From assembly GCA_963765815.1 (NCBI GenBank), contig CAVXXT010000003.1:372001-436000 (forward strand): 64,000 nucleotides of DNA, written 5' to 3'. A program made the translations under genes and the position numbers. The DNA comes from DATLNF01 sp963765815. GTDB taxonomy: Bacteria > Actinomycetota > Actinomycetes > BP-191. Positions 55,004 through 64,000 of the stretch are shown here, one piece after another. How positions within the stretch are numbered: the first letter of the stretch is position 1; each line of letters starts with the position of its first letter. Under the pieces are notes generated by a model. It was not told where the DNA came from, ran no database searches, and saw only the letters and a list, made by a program, of their open reading frames with translations.

Positions 55004-56608
55004 GTGACATCTCGGTGGGGGCAGGTCGTCCGAGCGTCGTGGCTCACCCTGTTCATGCGGGTGAGCCTGCTCACGCTCTGCGCGGTGCTGCTCCTCCTCG
55101 ACGCCGACCCGGTGACCGACGGTCGCTGGCTGCTCGCCGTCGCCGCTGTCTCCGTGCTGGCGGCGACCGCCCGGCCCGACTCCCCGGCCTCCGTGGTCGC
55201 GGTCATCGTGGAGTCCGCGGTCGGCGCGCTCGCGGTGGTCGCCACCGGAGGGGCGAGCAGCCCGATGCTGCCCTATCTCGCCGCGATCGGCTTCGCCGCC
55301 GGGATGTCCCTCGGCGTACGCGGCGCCCTGCTCTGCGCCGGCGCGACGGCGGCGACCTTGCTGGCAGGAAACGGATCCGTCACGACGACTGCGCCGGAGA
55401 CCCGGGAGTACGTCGAGGCCGCAGCGCAGTGGACGACCCTCGCCCTGATCGTCGGGCTGGTCGCCGGCCGCTCGCGGAGCGCGCTCCGCGGGGCGCACCT
55501 GCCGATCGCCGAGCGGTGGGCCGAGGCGTACCGGCTCATCGAGCAGCTGCGGGGGGTGACGCGCTCGCTCCCGGGCAGCCTCGACCCGGGCACCGCCGCG
55601 ACTGTCCTGCTCGACCGGGTGCGGGCGGTGGCCGACGTCCAGCGCGGCGCGGTGCTCCTGCTCGCCGGCGATCGGTTCGTCCCGGTCGCCCTGCACGGCG
55701 CGCGGCGAATCCCGTGGCGGCCGTCGCTGGCTCAGCCGGGTCCCGTGCACACCGCCTGGCAGAAGCGCCGCGCCGTCGTCGACCACCGCGAGGCGGACAT
55801 CGGCGGTCGGCGGCAGGGCAGCACGCTGCTCGTCCAGCCGCTGTTCGCCGGAAGCGACCGACCGGTGGGCCTGCTGATGGCCGAGCACATCGGCGACGGA
55901 GGTTTCGACGCCGCCGCCATCGCCGCGATCGAGCAGATCGTCCTCGAGTGCACGCCACCGCTGGAGACGGCCGCCCTGTTCGACGAGCTGCGGCTGGTCG
56001 CCGCCGCCGAGGAGCGGAGCCGGCTGGCCAAGGAGATGCACGACGGCATCGCGCAGGACCTCGCCTACCTGGGCTACGAGGTCGACGCAGCGGTGACGTC
56101 CCTCGACCGCGATGACGTCCCGACCGCGACCGAGCGACTCAGGGAGCTGCGCCGCGGGATGACCCGGCTGGCGAGCGACCTGCGGCTGTCGATCAGCGAC
56201 CTGCGCTCCAGCGTGGGACCCAACCGCGGTGTCGGCGCAGCCCTCGCCGAGTACACGCGGTCCGCGGGCACCGGCAGCGGGATCACCGTGCACATGACCC
56301 TCTCGGAGGCGACCGTGCGGCTGGCCGCCGAGGACGAGATCGGCGTCCTGCGGATCGCGCACGAGGCGATTGCCGCGTCGCGCCGGCGGTCCGGCACGCG
56401 CAACCTGTGGGTTTCGCTGACGACCGACCCGCCCGGCTTCCGGCTGCGCATCGACGACGACGGGCAGCAGTCACCGCACGACGACCGGGCGAAGGCCGCC
56501 GGCGTCATCAAGGAGCTGGCACACCGTCTCGACGCAGACGTCGACACCCGCCCGCGCGCCGGAGGCGGCGTGACAGTCGAGGTCTCGCGGCAGGAGACTG
56601 CCATATGA
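55004..56608 (+). CDS. NarL-type sensor histidine kinase
   Basis: 534 residues from GTG 55004. Several N-terminal membrane helices (about 10-150) form the sensor. A GAF-like domain follows (about 185-330, GTAATVLLDRVRAVADVQRG, LLVQPLFAGSDRPVGLLMAE). The HisKA_3 dimerisation box has EERSRLAKEMHDGIAQDLAY with the phospho-acceptor His. The HATPase region is shortened (GVIKELAHRLDADVDTRPRA) but keeps the general layout. Coupled by ATGA to the response regulator. Confidence 0.9.
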   Translation: MTSRWGQVVRASWLTLFMRVSLLTLCAVLLLLDADPVTDGRWLLAVAAVSVLAATARPDSPASVVAVIVESAVGALAVVATGGASSPMLPYLAAIGFAAGMSLGVRGALLCAGATAATLLAGNGSVTTTAPETREYVEAAAQWTTLALIVGLVAGRSRSALRGAHLPIAERWAEAYRLIEQLRGVTRSLPGSLDPGTAATVLLDRVRAVADVQRGAVLLLAGDRFVPVALHGARRIPWRPSLAQPGPVHTAWQKRRAVVDHREADIGGRRQGSTLLVQPLFAGSDRPVGLLMAEHIGDGGFDAAAIAAIEQIVLECTPPLETAALFDELRLVAAAEERSRLAKEMHDGIAQDLAYLGYEVDAAVTSLDRDDVPTATERLRELRRGMTRLASDLRLSISDLRSSVGPNRGVGAALAEYTRSAGTGSGITVHMTLSEATVRLAAEDEIGVLRIAHEAIAASRRRSGTRNLWVSLTTDPPGFRLRIDDDGQQSPHDDRAKAAGVIKELAHRLDADVDTRPRAGGGVTVEVSRQETAI

Positions 56609-57237
56609 CCGATGTCGTGCTGATCGATGATCATGAGCTGATCCGCGGTGGGCTGCGGCGCGCATTCGAGGCGACCGGCGAGTTCTCGGTCCTCGCGGAG
56701 TACGGCACGGTGGACGCTGCCAGAACGGCGCTGAGCGCGGCCGCGCCGGACGTCGTCGTCGTCGACATCGGCTTGCCCGACGGCGACGGCATCGACCTGG
56801 TGCGCGCTCTTCGGGCGGCGTACCCGCGGCTGGGCATCGTCGTGCTGACGATGTACGCCGATGACGAGCACCTCTTCGCGGCGCTCGATGCCGGTGCGTC
56901 CGCGTTCGTCCCCAAGAGCGAGCCCAGCGACCGGGTGATCGCGGCTGCGCGACACGCCGTCAGCGCACCGGAGTCGTTCACCGCCGCCGAGCTTCCCGCG
57001 GCCCTGCAGCGCCGGATGAAGCCGCCCGCCGTGCATCTCACCGACCGCGAGCGCGAGGTGCTCGACCTGCTCGCGGACGGGTTGACCACGTCGTCCATCG
57101 CTCGTCGGCTCTTCGTCAGCGAGTCGACCGCCAAGGGCCACCTGGCGAAGCTGTTCGAGAAGCTCGACGCGAGCAACCGGACGCAGGCCGTCATGCACGC
57201 GGTGAAGCTCGGCCTGGTCCGCGCCCCAGGCCCCTGA
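56605..57237 (+). CDS. NarL/FixJ-family response regulator
   Basis: 210 residues. Receiver domain: VVLIDDHELIRGGLRRAFEA, phosphorylated Asp in VVVVDIGLPDGDGIDLV, Thr in VVLTMYADDEHLF and Lys in FVPKSEPSD. The LuxR-type HTH is LTDREREVLDLLADGLTTSS and ESTAKGHLAKLFEKLDASNR. It works with the kinase just upstream. Because the Tad pilus genes follow after 107 nt on the same strand, it may control them. Confidence 0.93.
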   Translation: MTDVVLIDDHELIRGGLRRAFEATGEFSVLAEYGTVDAARTALSAAAPDVVVVDIGLPDGDGIDLVRALRAAYPRLGIVVLTMYADDEHLFAALDAGASAFVPKSEPSDRVIAAARHAVSAPESFTAAELPAALQRRMKPPAVHLTDREREVLDLLADGLTTSSIARRLFVSESTAKGHLAKLFEKLDASNRTQAVMHAVKLGLVRAPGP

Positions 57238-57343
57238 GCCACCACCACCCTCGACGCAGTGGGCGTGTCAAGAGTCCGTCCGTGCATTTCTCTCGGCCAC
57301 CTGACCGCTGCCGGTGGAACGTCCGATCGATGACCCTTGGCAC

Positions 57344-57844
57344 ATGTTCACGCCGAACCGTGCTGGTCGTCGTACGGCGCGGCCGGGGGGCAGCGCCGCG
57401 ACCCGGCGACCCGCCGGCGATGCCGGTGCCGCTGCCGTCGAGTTCGCTCTCGTCTCGATCCTCCTGCTCCTCCTGCTGTTCGGCGTCATCAGCTTCGGCA
57501 TCGCGCTGTTCCGCCAGCAGGCCGCCTCCCACGCGGCGCGCGAGGGCGCGCGGCTGGCGTCCGTCGGCATCGGCACCGGCCGGCCGATCACCACCTGCAC
57601 GGCGTTCTCCGACGAGGTCAAGAGCCGCGGCGAGGGCGCGAACATCGCGACCGTGACACTCGGCGTCACCGAGGCCAGCGGCAACGCGACTCTCGGGGTC
57701 GGCGACCTGGTCACCGTGTCGGTGACACACACGATCGACATGAGCCTGGTCGGCTCCCTCATCCCGGGCATCCCGCAGACGATCACCCTCACGCAGTCGG
57801 GCAAGGCGCGCGTCGAGGTGCTGGGCAGCGTGGCGTCGTGCTGA
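57344..57844 (+). CDS. tadE: TadE-like minor pilin
   Basis: 166 residues from ATG 57344 (GTG 57314 in frame is less likely). TadE signature: DAGAAAVEFALVSILLLLLL with the conserved Glu after the processing site and one hydrophobic helix, then FRQQAASHAAREGARLAS. The rest is a small secreted domain with one Cys pair (TTCTAF and the terminal ASC). It belongs to the Tad/Flp pilus apparatus. Overlaps the next gene by 7 nt. Confidence 0.88.
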   Translation: MFTPNRAGRRTARPGGSAATRRPAGDAGAAAVEFALVSILLLLLLFGVISFGIALFRQQAASHAAREGARLASVGIGTGRPITTCTAFSDEVKSRGEGANIATVTLGVTEASGNATLGVGDLVTVSVTHTIDMSLVGSLIPGIPQTITLTQSGKARVEVLGSVASC

Positions 57845-59502
57845 GCCGCCGGCTGCGAACAGCTGCCGACGACAGCGCCGACGAGGGCGCCGTCGCGGTC
57901 CTGGTCGCGATCCTCACCATCGTGCTCTTCGCCGCAGCCGCGGTCGCCGTCGACCTCGGTCAGGCGTTCCAGCGGCGGCGGGCGACCCAGACAACCGCCG
58001 ACCTGGCCGCTCTCGCCGGGGCGCAGGACCTGCCCAACGCGCAGCAGGCCTGCCGGCTCGCCGTCCGCTACCTGCTCGACAACCCGCCCGACGGCGACGG
58101 CTTCTCGGTGACCGAGTCGATGTGCACACCCGGGGGCGACACCCCCGACGGGACGATCGACGTGGACGCGACCAAGACCCGGATCCGGGTCGACGTGCCG
58201 CGCCGGGAGATCAGCTTCGGCTTCGCCGGCGCGCTCGGCTTCTCGAGCACGACCGTGGGGGCGCAGGCGACGGCGGAGATCCGCACGCCGCTCATCGCCG
58301 CCATCCCGTTCTTCCTCGCCGCCGACTCCTCCTCCGGGGCCATGTGCCTCAAGGACACCTCCCCGGGTGGCGGCAGCCCCTCCGTCATGCGCGCCGCGCT
58401 GCTGGCCGCGCCGCCGGTGGCCACGCCGACGATCACGTCGATCACGCCTAGCCCGTTCCGCGGACCCGCCGGGACCGTGGTCACGTTGACGGGCACCAAC
58501 CTCGACGTCTTCGTCAGACTGCAGTTCGGCGGCGTCGACGCCGTCTTCGCCGTCTCGCCGAACGGCAAGACCCTGACCGCCACGGTGCCGGCCGGCACCG
58601 GCTCGGTGACCGTCATCGGCTACACCCAGGCCAACCTCGGCGGCACGGCGTACTCGATGCCCGACCCGTTCGTCTACGGCGCGACCGCCCCGTCCCCGTC
58701 AGCCTCGGCGTCCGCCACGCCGTCGCCGTCCCCGACTCTGCCGCCGGTCGGCGACGACTGCGCCGGCGACAACGGCGAGTTCGGCTACCTCGACATCCCG
58801 CGCGCGGGGGTCCCGATCGGCAAGCAGATCGAGTACAACACGATCAACGGCGTCGACCACCCGCTCGCGACCTACCCGGCGGCGCTTCTGCCGGCACCCG
58901 GGATCAAGTGCGCCAACAGCAGCGGCAACGCCAACCTCGACGGGGCGATCCCTGACAAGGGCACCGGCGTCCCGTACGCCAACTGCCTGCTCACCCAGAC
59001 CGGCAACTCGCTGCCCAACGCGACCCGGGGATTCCTCGACGGGATCGACGCGCTGGACGGCCGGCTCGAGGGGCGCGACCCGACCGCCACTGTCGCGACC
59101 CGTGGCGACATCAACGTCGACACCTTCGCCAGCTTCCTGCGCGGCGGAGCGACACTCGCCGACTTCTCCTCCGCGCTGAGCGTCGAGTCGCTGCCGGTCG
59201 GCTCTCTCGACCGCAGCATCCTGGCCAGCCCGCGCTTCGCGATCGCGCCAGTCCTGAACGTCTCCAGCGCGGGCACCAACAACGGCTACTACCCGGTCGT
59301 CGGGCTGCAGGGCGTCTTCGTCGACTCCACGCCGTCCGCGCCCACGCACGGCTTCGACACCAGCGGCGGCGGCTCCGTGACCGCGATCCACGCTTTCGCG
59401 TTCCCGCTCCGCCTGCTTCCGGGACTGCTGTCGACCAGCGAGGTCGACGGCACGACCACCTTCATCGGCACCGGACCGGTCGTGCCGGTCCTCGTCGAGT
59501 AA
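57838..59502 (+). CDS. TadG-like Flp pilus protein with IPT/TIG domain
   Basis: 554 residues from GTG 57838. The N-terminal part has EGAVAVLVAILTIVLFAAAA and DLGQAFQRRRATQTTADLAA, the TadG-like (Flp pilus-assembly) membrane segment. A middle IPT/TIG Ig-like fold (ITSITPSPFRGPAGTVVTLT) is followed by a Ser/Pro linker. A long C-terminal secreted region has FGYLDIPRAGVPIG and Cys residues. Large size and the TIG insertion suggest surface display. Confidence 0.83.
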   Translation: MLSRRLRTAADDSADEGAVAVLVAILTIVLFAAAAVAVDLGQAFQRRRATQTTADLAALAGAQDLPNAQQACRLAVRYLLDNPPDGDGFSVTESMCTPGGDTPDGTIDVDATKTRIRVDVPRREISFGFAGALGFSSTTVGAQATAEIRTPLIAAIPFFLAADSSSGAMCLKDTSPGGGSPSVMRAALLAAPPVATPTITSITPSPFRGPAGTVVTLTGTNLDVFVRLQFGGVDAVFAVSPNGKTLTATVPAGTGSVTVIGYTQANLGGTAYSMPDPFVYGATAPSPSASASATPSPSPTLPPVGDDCAGDNGEFGYLDIPRAGVPIGKQIEYNTINGVDHPLATYPAALLPAPGIKCANSSGNANLDGAIPDKGTGVPYANCLLTQTGNSLPNATRGFLDGIDALDGRLEGRDPTATVATRGDINVDTFASFLRGGATLADFSSALSVESLPVGSLDRSILASPRFAIAPVLNVSSAGTNNGYYPVVGLQGVFVDSTPSAPTHGFDTSGGGSVTAIHAFAFPLRLLPGLLSTSEVDGTTTFIGTGPVVPVLVE

Positions 59503-59519
59503 CTAGGGAGACGAGCCTC

Positions 59520-60260
59520 ATGGGTCGACGTACAGTCCTCCTCCTGTCCGCGGTGCTGATCGCCGCACTGTCGACGTTCGCCGTCTTCGCCTACGTCCGT
59601 GACGTCGACGACCGCGCCCAGCGCGACCTCGACCCGGTGCAGGTCCTCGTCGCGAAGGACCTCATCAAGGCGGGTACGACGGCCGCTGCGGCCGAGGCCG
59701 CCGGAGCGCTGAAGCTGGAGACGCTGCCGCGCAAGGCCGTTCCCGCCGGCGCGCTCAGCGTCGTCTCGCCGATCTCGACGATGGTCGCGAGCGGCGACAT
59801 CTACCCGGGCGAGCAGATCCTCGCGGCCAAGTTCGCCGTGCCTGGCTCACTGCAGGCCCTGCCGATCCCCGCCGGGAAGATCGCGACGAGCGTCCAGCTC
59901 GGCGACCCGCAGCGGGTCGCGGGCTTCGTGAAGCCGGGCTCCGAGGTCGCCGTCTTCATCACGGTCAACCCGCAGAGCACCGCCAAGGGCGGCACACCCA
60001 CCGACGACGTCACCCGGCTCCTGCTGCCGCGGCTGACCGTCCTGGCCGTCGGCCCGACGACGCTGGTGAAGCCGGCCGACGAGGACCAGCAGAACCTCGA
60101 GGAGCTGCCCACCGCGATCCTGACCCTCGCGGTTGACCAGCTGCAGGCGCAGAAGCTCATCTACGCCACCACGAAGGGCTCGCTCTACTTCGCGCTGCTC
60201 ACCAAGGACTCGAAGATCGGCCCGTCCGCGCCCGTCGGCATCACCAACCTCTTCAGCTGA
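59520..60260 (+). CDS. cpaB: Flp pilus assembly protein CpaB (RcpC)
   Basis: 246 residues, ATG 59520 with GGGAG at the right spacing. One N-terminal helix is followed by an SAF domain: VQVLVAKDLIKAGTTAAAAE, and GDIYPGEQILAAKFA. The later RcpC part has ATSVQLGDPQRVAGFVKPGS and VAVFITVN. CpaB is a periplasmic or cell-wall-spanning component of the Tad apparatus. Confidence 0.9.
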   Translation: MGRRTVLLLSAVLIAALSTFAVFAYVRDVDDRAQRDLDPVQVLVAKDLIKAGTTAAAAEAAGALKLETLPRKAVPAGALSVVSPISTMVASGDIYPGEQILAAKFAVPGSLQALPIPAGKIATSVQLGDPQRVAGFVKPGSEVAVFITVNPQSTAKGGTPTDDVTRLLLPRLTVLAVGPTTLVKPADEDQQNLEELPTAILTLAVDQLQAQKLIYATTKGSLYFALLTKDSKIGPSAPVGITNLFS

Positions 60261-60270
60261 GGACGCGACC

Positions 60271-61466
60271 ATGATCCTGATCGTCGAACCGCATCGACCG
60301 ACCCTCGACTCGCTCGCCGACGGGGCGGGCAAGGACGCCGTCCGTCTCGTCGACGTCGAGCAGGCGCGCCGGCACCTGAACGACCACAACGACGTCGATG
60401 TGGTCCTCCTCGGCCCCGGCGTCAGCACCGAAGGCGCGCTCGGGCTCGCCGAGTCCATGCGGCTCGCCAAGCCCTGGCTCGGCGTCGTGCTGGTCCGCCC
60501 GCGCGTGGACACGGTCACCCTGACCGAGGCCCTGCGCGCCGGGGTCCGCGAGGTCGTGAAGGAGCGCGACATCCGCGGGCTGCACGACTCCCTGCAGCGG
60601 AGCCGCGCCCTCGCGCGCAGCCTGCGGGAGCAGGCCGGGCTGCCCAGCGCGACAGGCGACGAGCGCCCGAACGGCCGGGTGACGACGGTCTTCAGCGCGA
60701 AGGGCGGCTGCGGCAAGACGACCCTCGCCACCAACCTGGCCGCCGCGCTGGCGGCCGACGGCAAGCGGCAGGTCTGCCTCGTCGACCTCGACCTCGCCTT
60801 CGGGGACGTGGCGATCGCGATGCAGCTCTTCCCCTCGCACACGCTGGCCGACGCGCTGCAGCTGTCCGACTCGCTCGACGAGAGCGCCGTCAGCGCGCTG
60901 CTCACCCAGCACTCGCCGGGGCTCTGCGCCCTCGTCGCGCCCCTGGAGCCGGGCACCGCCGAGTCGATCCCCGCCTCGCTCGTCGCGAAGGTGCTGGCGA
61001 TCCTCAAGCAGACGTTCGACCACGTCGTCATCGACACACCCCCGGCGTTCACCGACCACGTGCTCGCCGCGTTCGACGCCAGCGACTCGATGGCGCTCGT
61101 CACGACGCTCGACGTGCCGGCGCTGAAGAACCTCAAGCTGACGCTCGAGACGCTGGACCTCCTCAACTACCCGCGAGAGCAGTGGCGGGTCGTGCTCAAC
61201 CGCTCCGACTCGAAGGTCGGGCTGCAGGTCTCGGAGGTCGAGAAGGTCCTCGGCGCTCCGGTGGCCCTCGAGATCCCGTCGTCCCGGTCCGTCCCCGCGT
61301 CGATCAACCGGGGAGTGCCGATCGTGCTCGACGAGCCCAACCACGCTGTGAGCGTCGCGATCCGACGACTCGCGGAGTCCCTCGCCGCGCCCGGCGTCTC
61401 GGCGTTGCCGGCGCAGCTGCGCGTCGACCGGCGGTTCGCGCTGCGGCGCAGAGTGGAGCGGACGTC

Positions 61467-61470
<4 letters not shown>
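60271..61470 (+). CDS. cpaE: CpaE/TadZ-like ATPase
   Basis: 399 residues from ATG 60271. An N-terminal receiver-like domain without an obvious phospho-Asp site (about 1-120) precedes a MinD/ParA-type ATPase with deviant Walker A VFSAKGGCGKTTLATNLAAA, then CLVDLDLAFGDVAIAMQLFP and VVIDTPPAFTDHVLAAFDAS. It localises the Tad machine to its site. Overlaps cpaF by ATGA. Confidence 0.92.
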
Positions 61471-62842
<1,372 letters not shown>

Positions 62843-62846
<4 letters not shown>

Positions 62847-64000
62847 GCCGGCGCGTGGTCGCCCGGGGCGCGGCCGCGATCGCGGCGGTCGCCGTCGTAC
62901 TCGTGCCGCTGACCGGTGCGGCGTACGCCGCCACTGTTGGGCGCATCCGGGAGGTCAGCTCGACGGACGGCGTCCTGACCGTCGTCTTCTCCGCGACCGA
63001 CCTGGCGCCGGGCGTCTCGCTCGACCCGTCGAGCATCGCCGTGACCATCGACGGCGAGGCGATCGACGCCGCCCCGGTGATCGACCCGGTCGTCCCCCTC
63101 GATCGCACCGCGGTGCTCGTCCTCGACACCAGCGGCAGCATGCGCGGCGAGGGCATCACCGGCGCGAAATCCGCCGCCCTCGCCTTCGTCAAGGGCGTAC
63201 CCGCCGACGTCCGGGTCGGCCTCGTCTCGTTCGCCGACACCGCCCACGTGGCCGTGCCGCCGACGACCGACCGACGGTCCGTCGACGCCGCGATCCGCGC
63301 GCTGACCCCGACCGGCGAGACCGCGCTCTTCGACGGGATCGCGCTCGGCATCGCCCAGCTCGGCAAGACCGGCAGCCGCACCATCGTCGTGCTGAGCGAC
63401 GGCGCCGACACCTCGAGCCGGGCGACGCTTGACGACGTGGTCGGCCGGGCCACCGCGGCCAAGGTCTCCGTCGACACCGTCGGCTTCCGCACGAACGACG
63501 CGGTGGGGTCCACCCTCGCCGCCATCTCGCGCTCCTCGAAGGGCCGGTCGCTGACCGCGACCAGCGCCGCGGCGCTCGGCGCCGCGTTCAGCCAGGCCGC
63601 CCGGGACGTCTCGTCACAGGTGACCGTCCGGGCGGCACTGCCCCGGGCCCTGGCCGGTCGGCAGGTCACCGTGCACGTTGCCGGCAACGCCGGCGGCCGG
63701 ATCCTCGCCGACGAGGCCACGACGACCCTCGGTGCCTTCGGTGCGCCGGCGAAGGTGGCCGGCGGTCCGATCCCGGTCGAGGTCACGACGTCCCTGCTCG
63801 ACCAGCGGTGGACCCTCGCGACCGCGCTGGGCCTGCTGTTCCTCGGGCTGGTCGCGATGTTCGCGGTCGGCGGCGGCGCCGTGCGACGGGACGCGCAGAG
63901 CGGGCGGGTACGTCGCCGGCTCTCCAAGTACACGCTCACCGGACGGCACCACGTCGAGGACGAGACCTCCGCGCTCGGCAGCAGCGCAGTCGCCAGGTCC
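62843..64000 (+). CDS. VWA-domain protein, probable N-terminal part of a TadB-like membrane protein (cut by window edge)
   Basis: 386 residues visible from ATG 62843. A signal peptide (about 1-29) leads to a von Willebrand A domain with the MIDAS motif AVLVLDTSGSMRGEGITGAK, VGLVSFADT, and TIVVLSDGADTSSRATL. An Ig-like part and a membrane helix (about 325-348, TLATALGLLFLGLVAMFAVG) follow near RRDAQSGRVRRRLSKYTL. In actinobacterial Tad loci this arrangement continues into a TadB/GspF domain; that part would lie past base 64000. So the final fusion is inferred. Confidence 0.8.

Overview
This is a high-GC actinobacterial (Actinomycetota) chromosomal window. GTG and TTG starts are frequent. Adjacent genes are often coupled through ATGA or GTGA stop/start overlaps, and surface proteins carry LPxTG motifs. 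Other actinobacterial marks are a heterodimeric CrtYc/CrtYd lycopene cyclase, a PASTA-domain kinase, a Rv2175c-type DNA-binding protein and a DUF222-HNH gene. From memory, the backbone metF / prenyl synthase / Rv2175c / pknL / class II DAHP synthase / plsC / ArsA / SRPBCC resembles the Mycobacterium tuberculosis Rv2172c-Rv2185c region, and metF / prenyl synthase / pknL / DAHP synthase / pfkA / plsC / glucokinase resembles Streptomyces. I place the window no lower than phylum or class.

Layout. 0-10.4 kb is a carotenoid region: metF end, crtE, an LPFTG surface protein, crtI, a palindrome-bounded DUF559 nuclease unit, crtB, an LPATG BNR-repeat protein, and on the minus strand crtYc, crtYd and a glycosyltransferase. 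10.4-14.2 kb has a thioredoxin-like lipoprotein, a secreted protein, a MazG-like remnant cut short beside a DUF222-HNH nuclease, and a DUF2071 protein. 14.2-17.5 kb is a thiamine thiazole operon (thiG-thiH-Rv2175c-like-thiS-thiE) behind a TPP riboswitch. 17.5-22 kb has two more BNR-repeat secreted proteins and a 2-hydroxyacid dehydrogenase. 22-27.9 kb has a LysM/SLT muralytic protein, pknL, endonuclease IV, an EamA transporter and a molybdopterin oxidoreductase. 27.9-36.7 kb carries two unrelated DAHP synthases, three secreted AYWT-type proteins, threonine aldolase, a sigma-like membrane fusion, phosphofructokinase and a cupredoxin lipoprotein. 36.7-45.5 kb has an RlpA-like protein, DUF1028, glpK, a Crp regulator, a membrane cupredoxin, plsC, an esterase and a TIGR00300 enzyme. 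45.5-55 kb is a minus-strand block with a cyclase-ATPase, carbamate kinase, glucokinase, ArsA and SRPBCC genes. 55-64 kb is a NarL-type two-component pair followed by a Tad pilus locus (tadE, tadG-like, cpaB, cpaE, cpaF, VWA/TadB-like) that runs off the end.

The genes imply a carotenoid-making, cell-wall-decorated actinobacterium with aromatic amino acid and thiamine synthesis and a Tad-type secretion apparatus. The most interesting structure is the 1,138-bp unit at 3986-5123. It has four exact copies of one 12-bp word, arranged as an inverted pair at each end around an orphan wHTH-DUF559 nuclease gene, and it lies antisense between crtI and crtB. Removing it in silico leaves a normal 27-nt crtI-crtB spacer.

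Caution: many conserved genes (crtB, the first BNR gene, the glycosyltransferase, thiG, thiH, the thioredoxin lipoprotein, the TIGR00300 gene) carry one or more single-base frame breaks, many of them an extra C. These look like sequencing errors rather than decay. I annotate the full spans and note the breaks.
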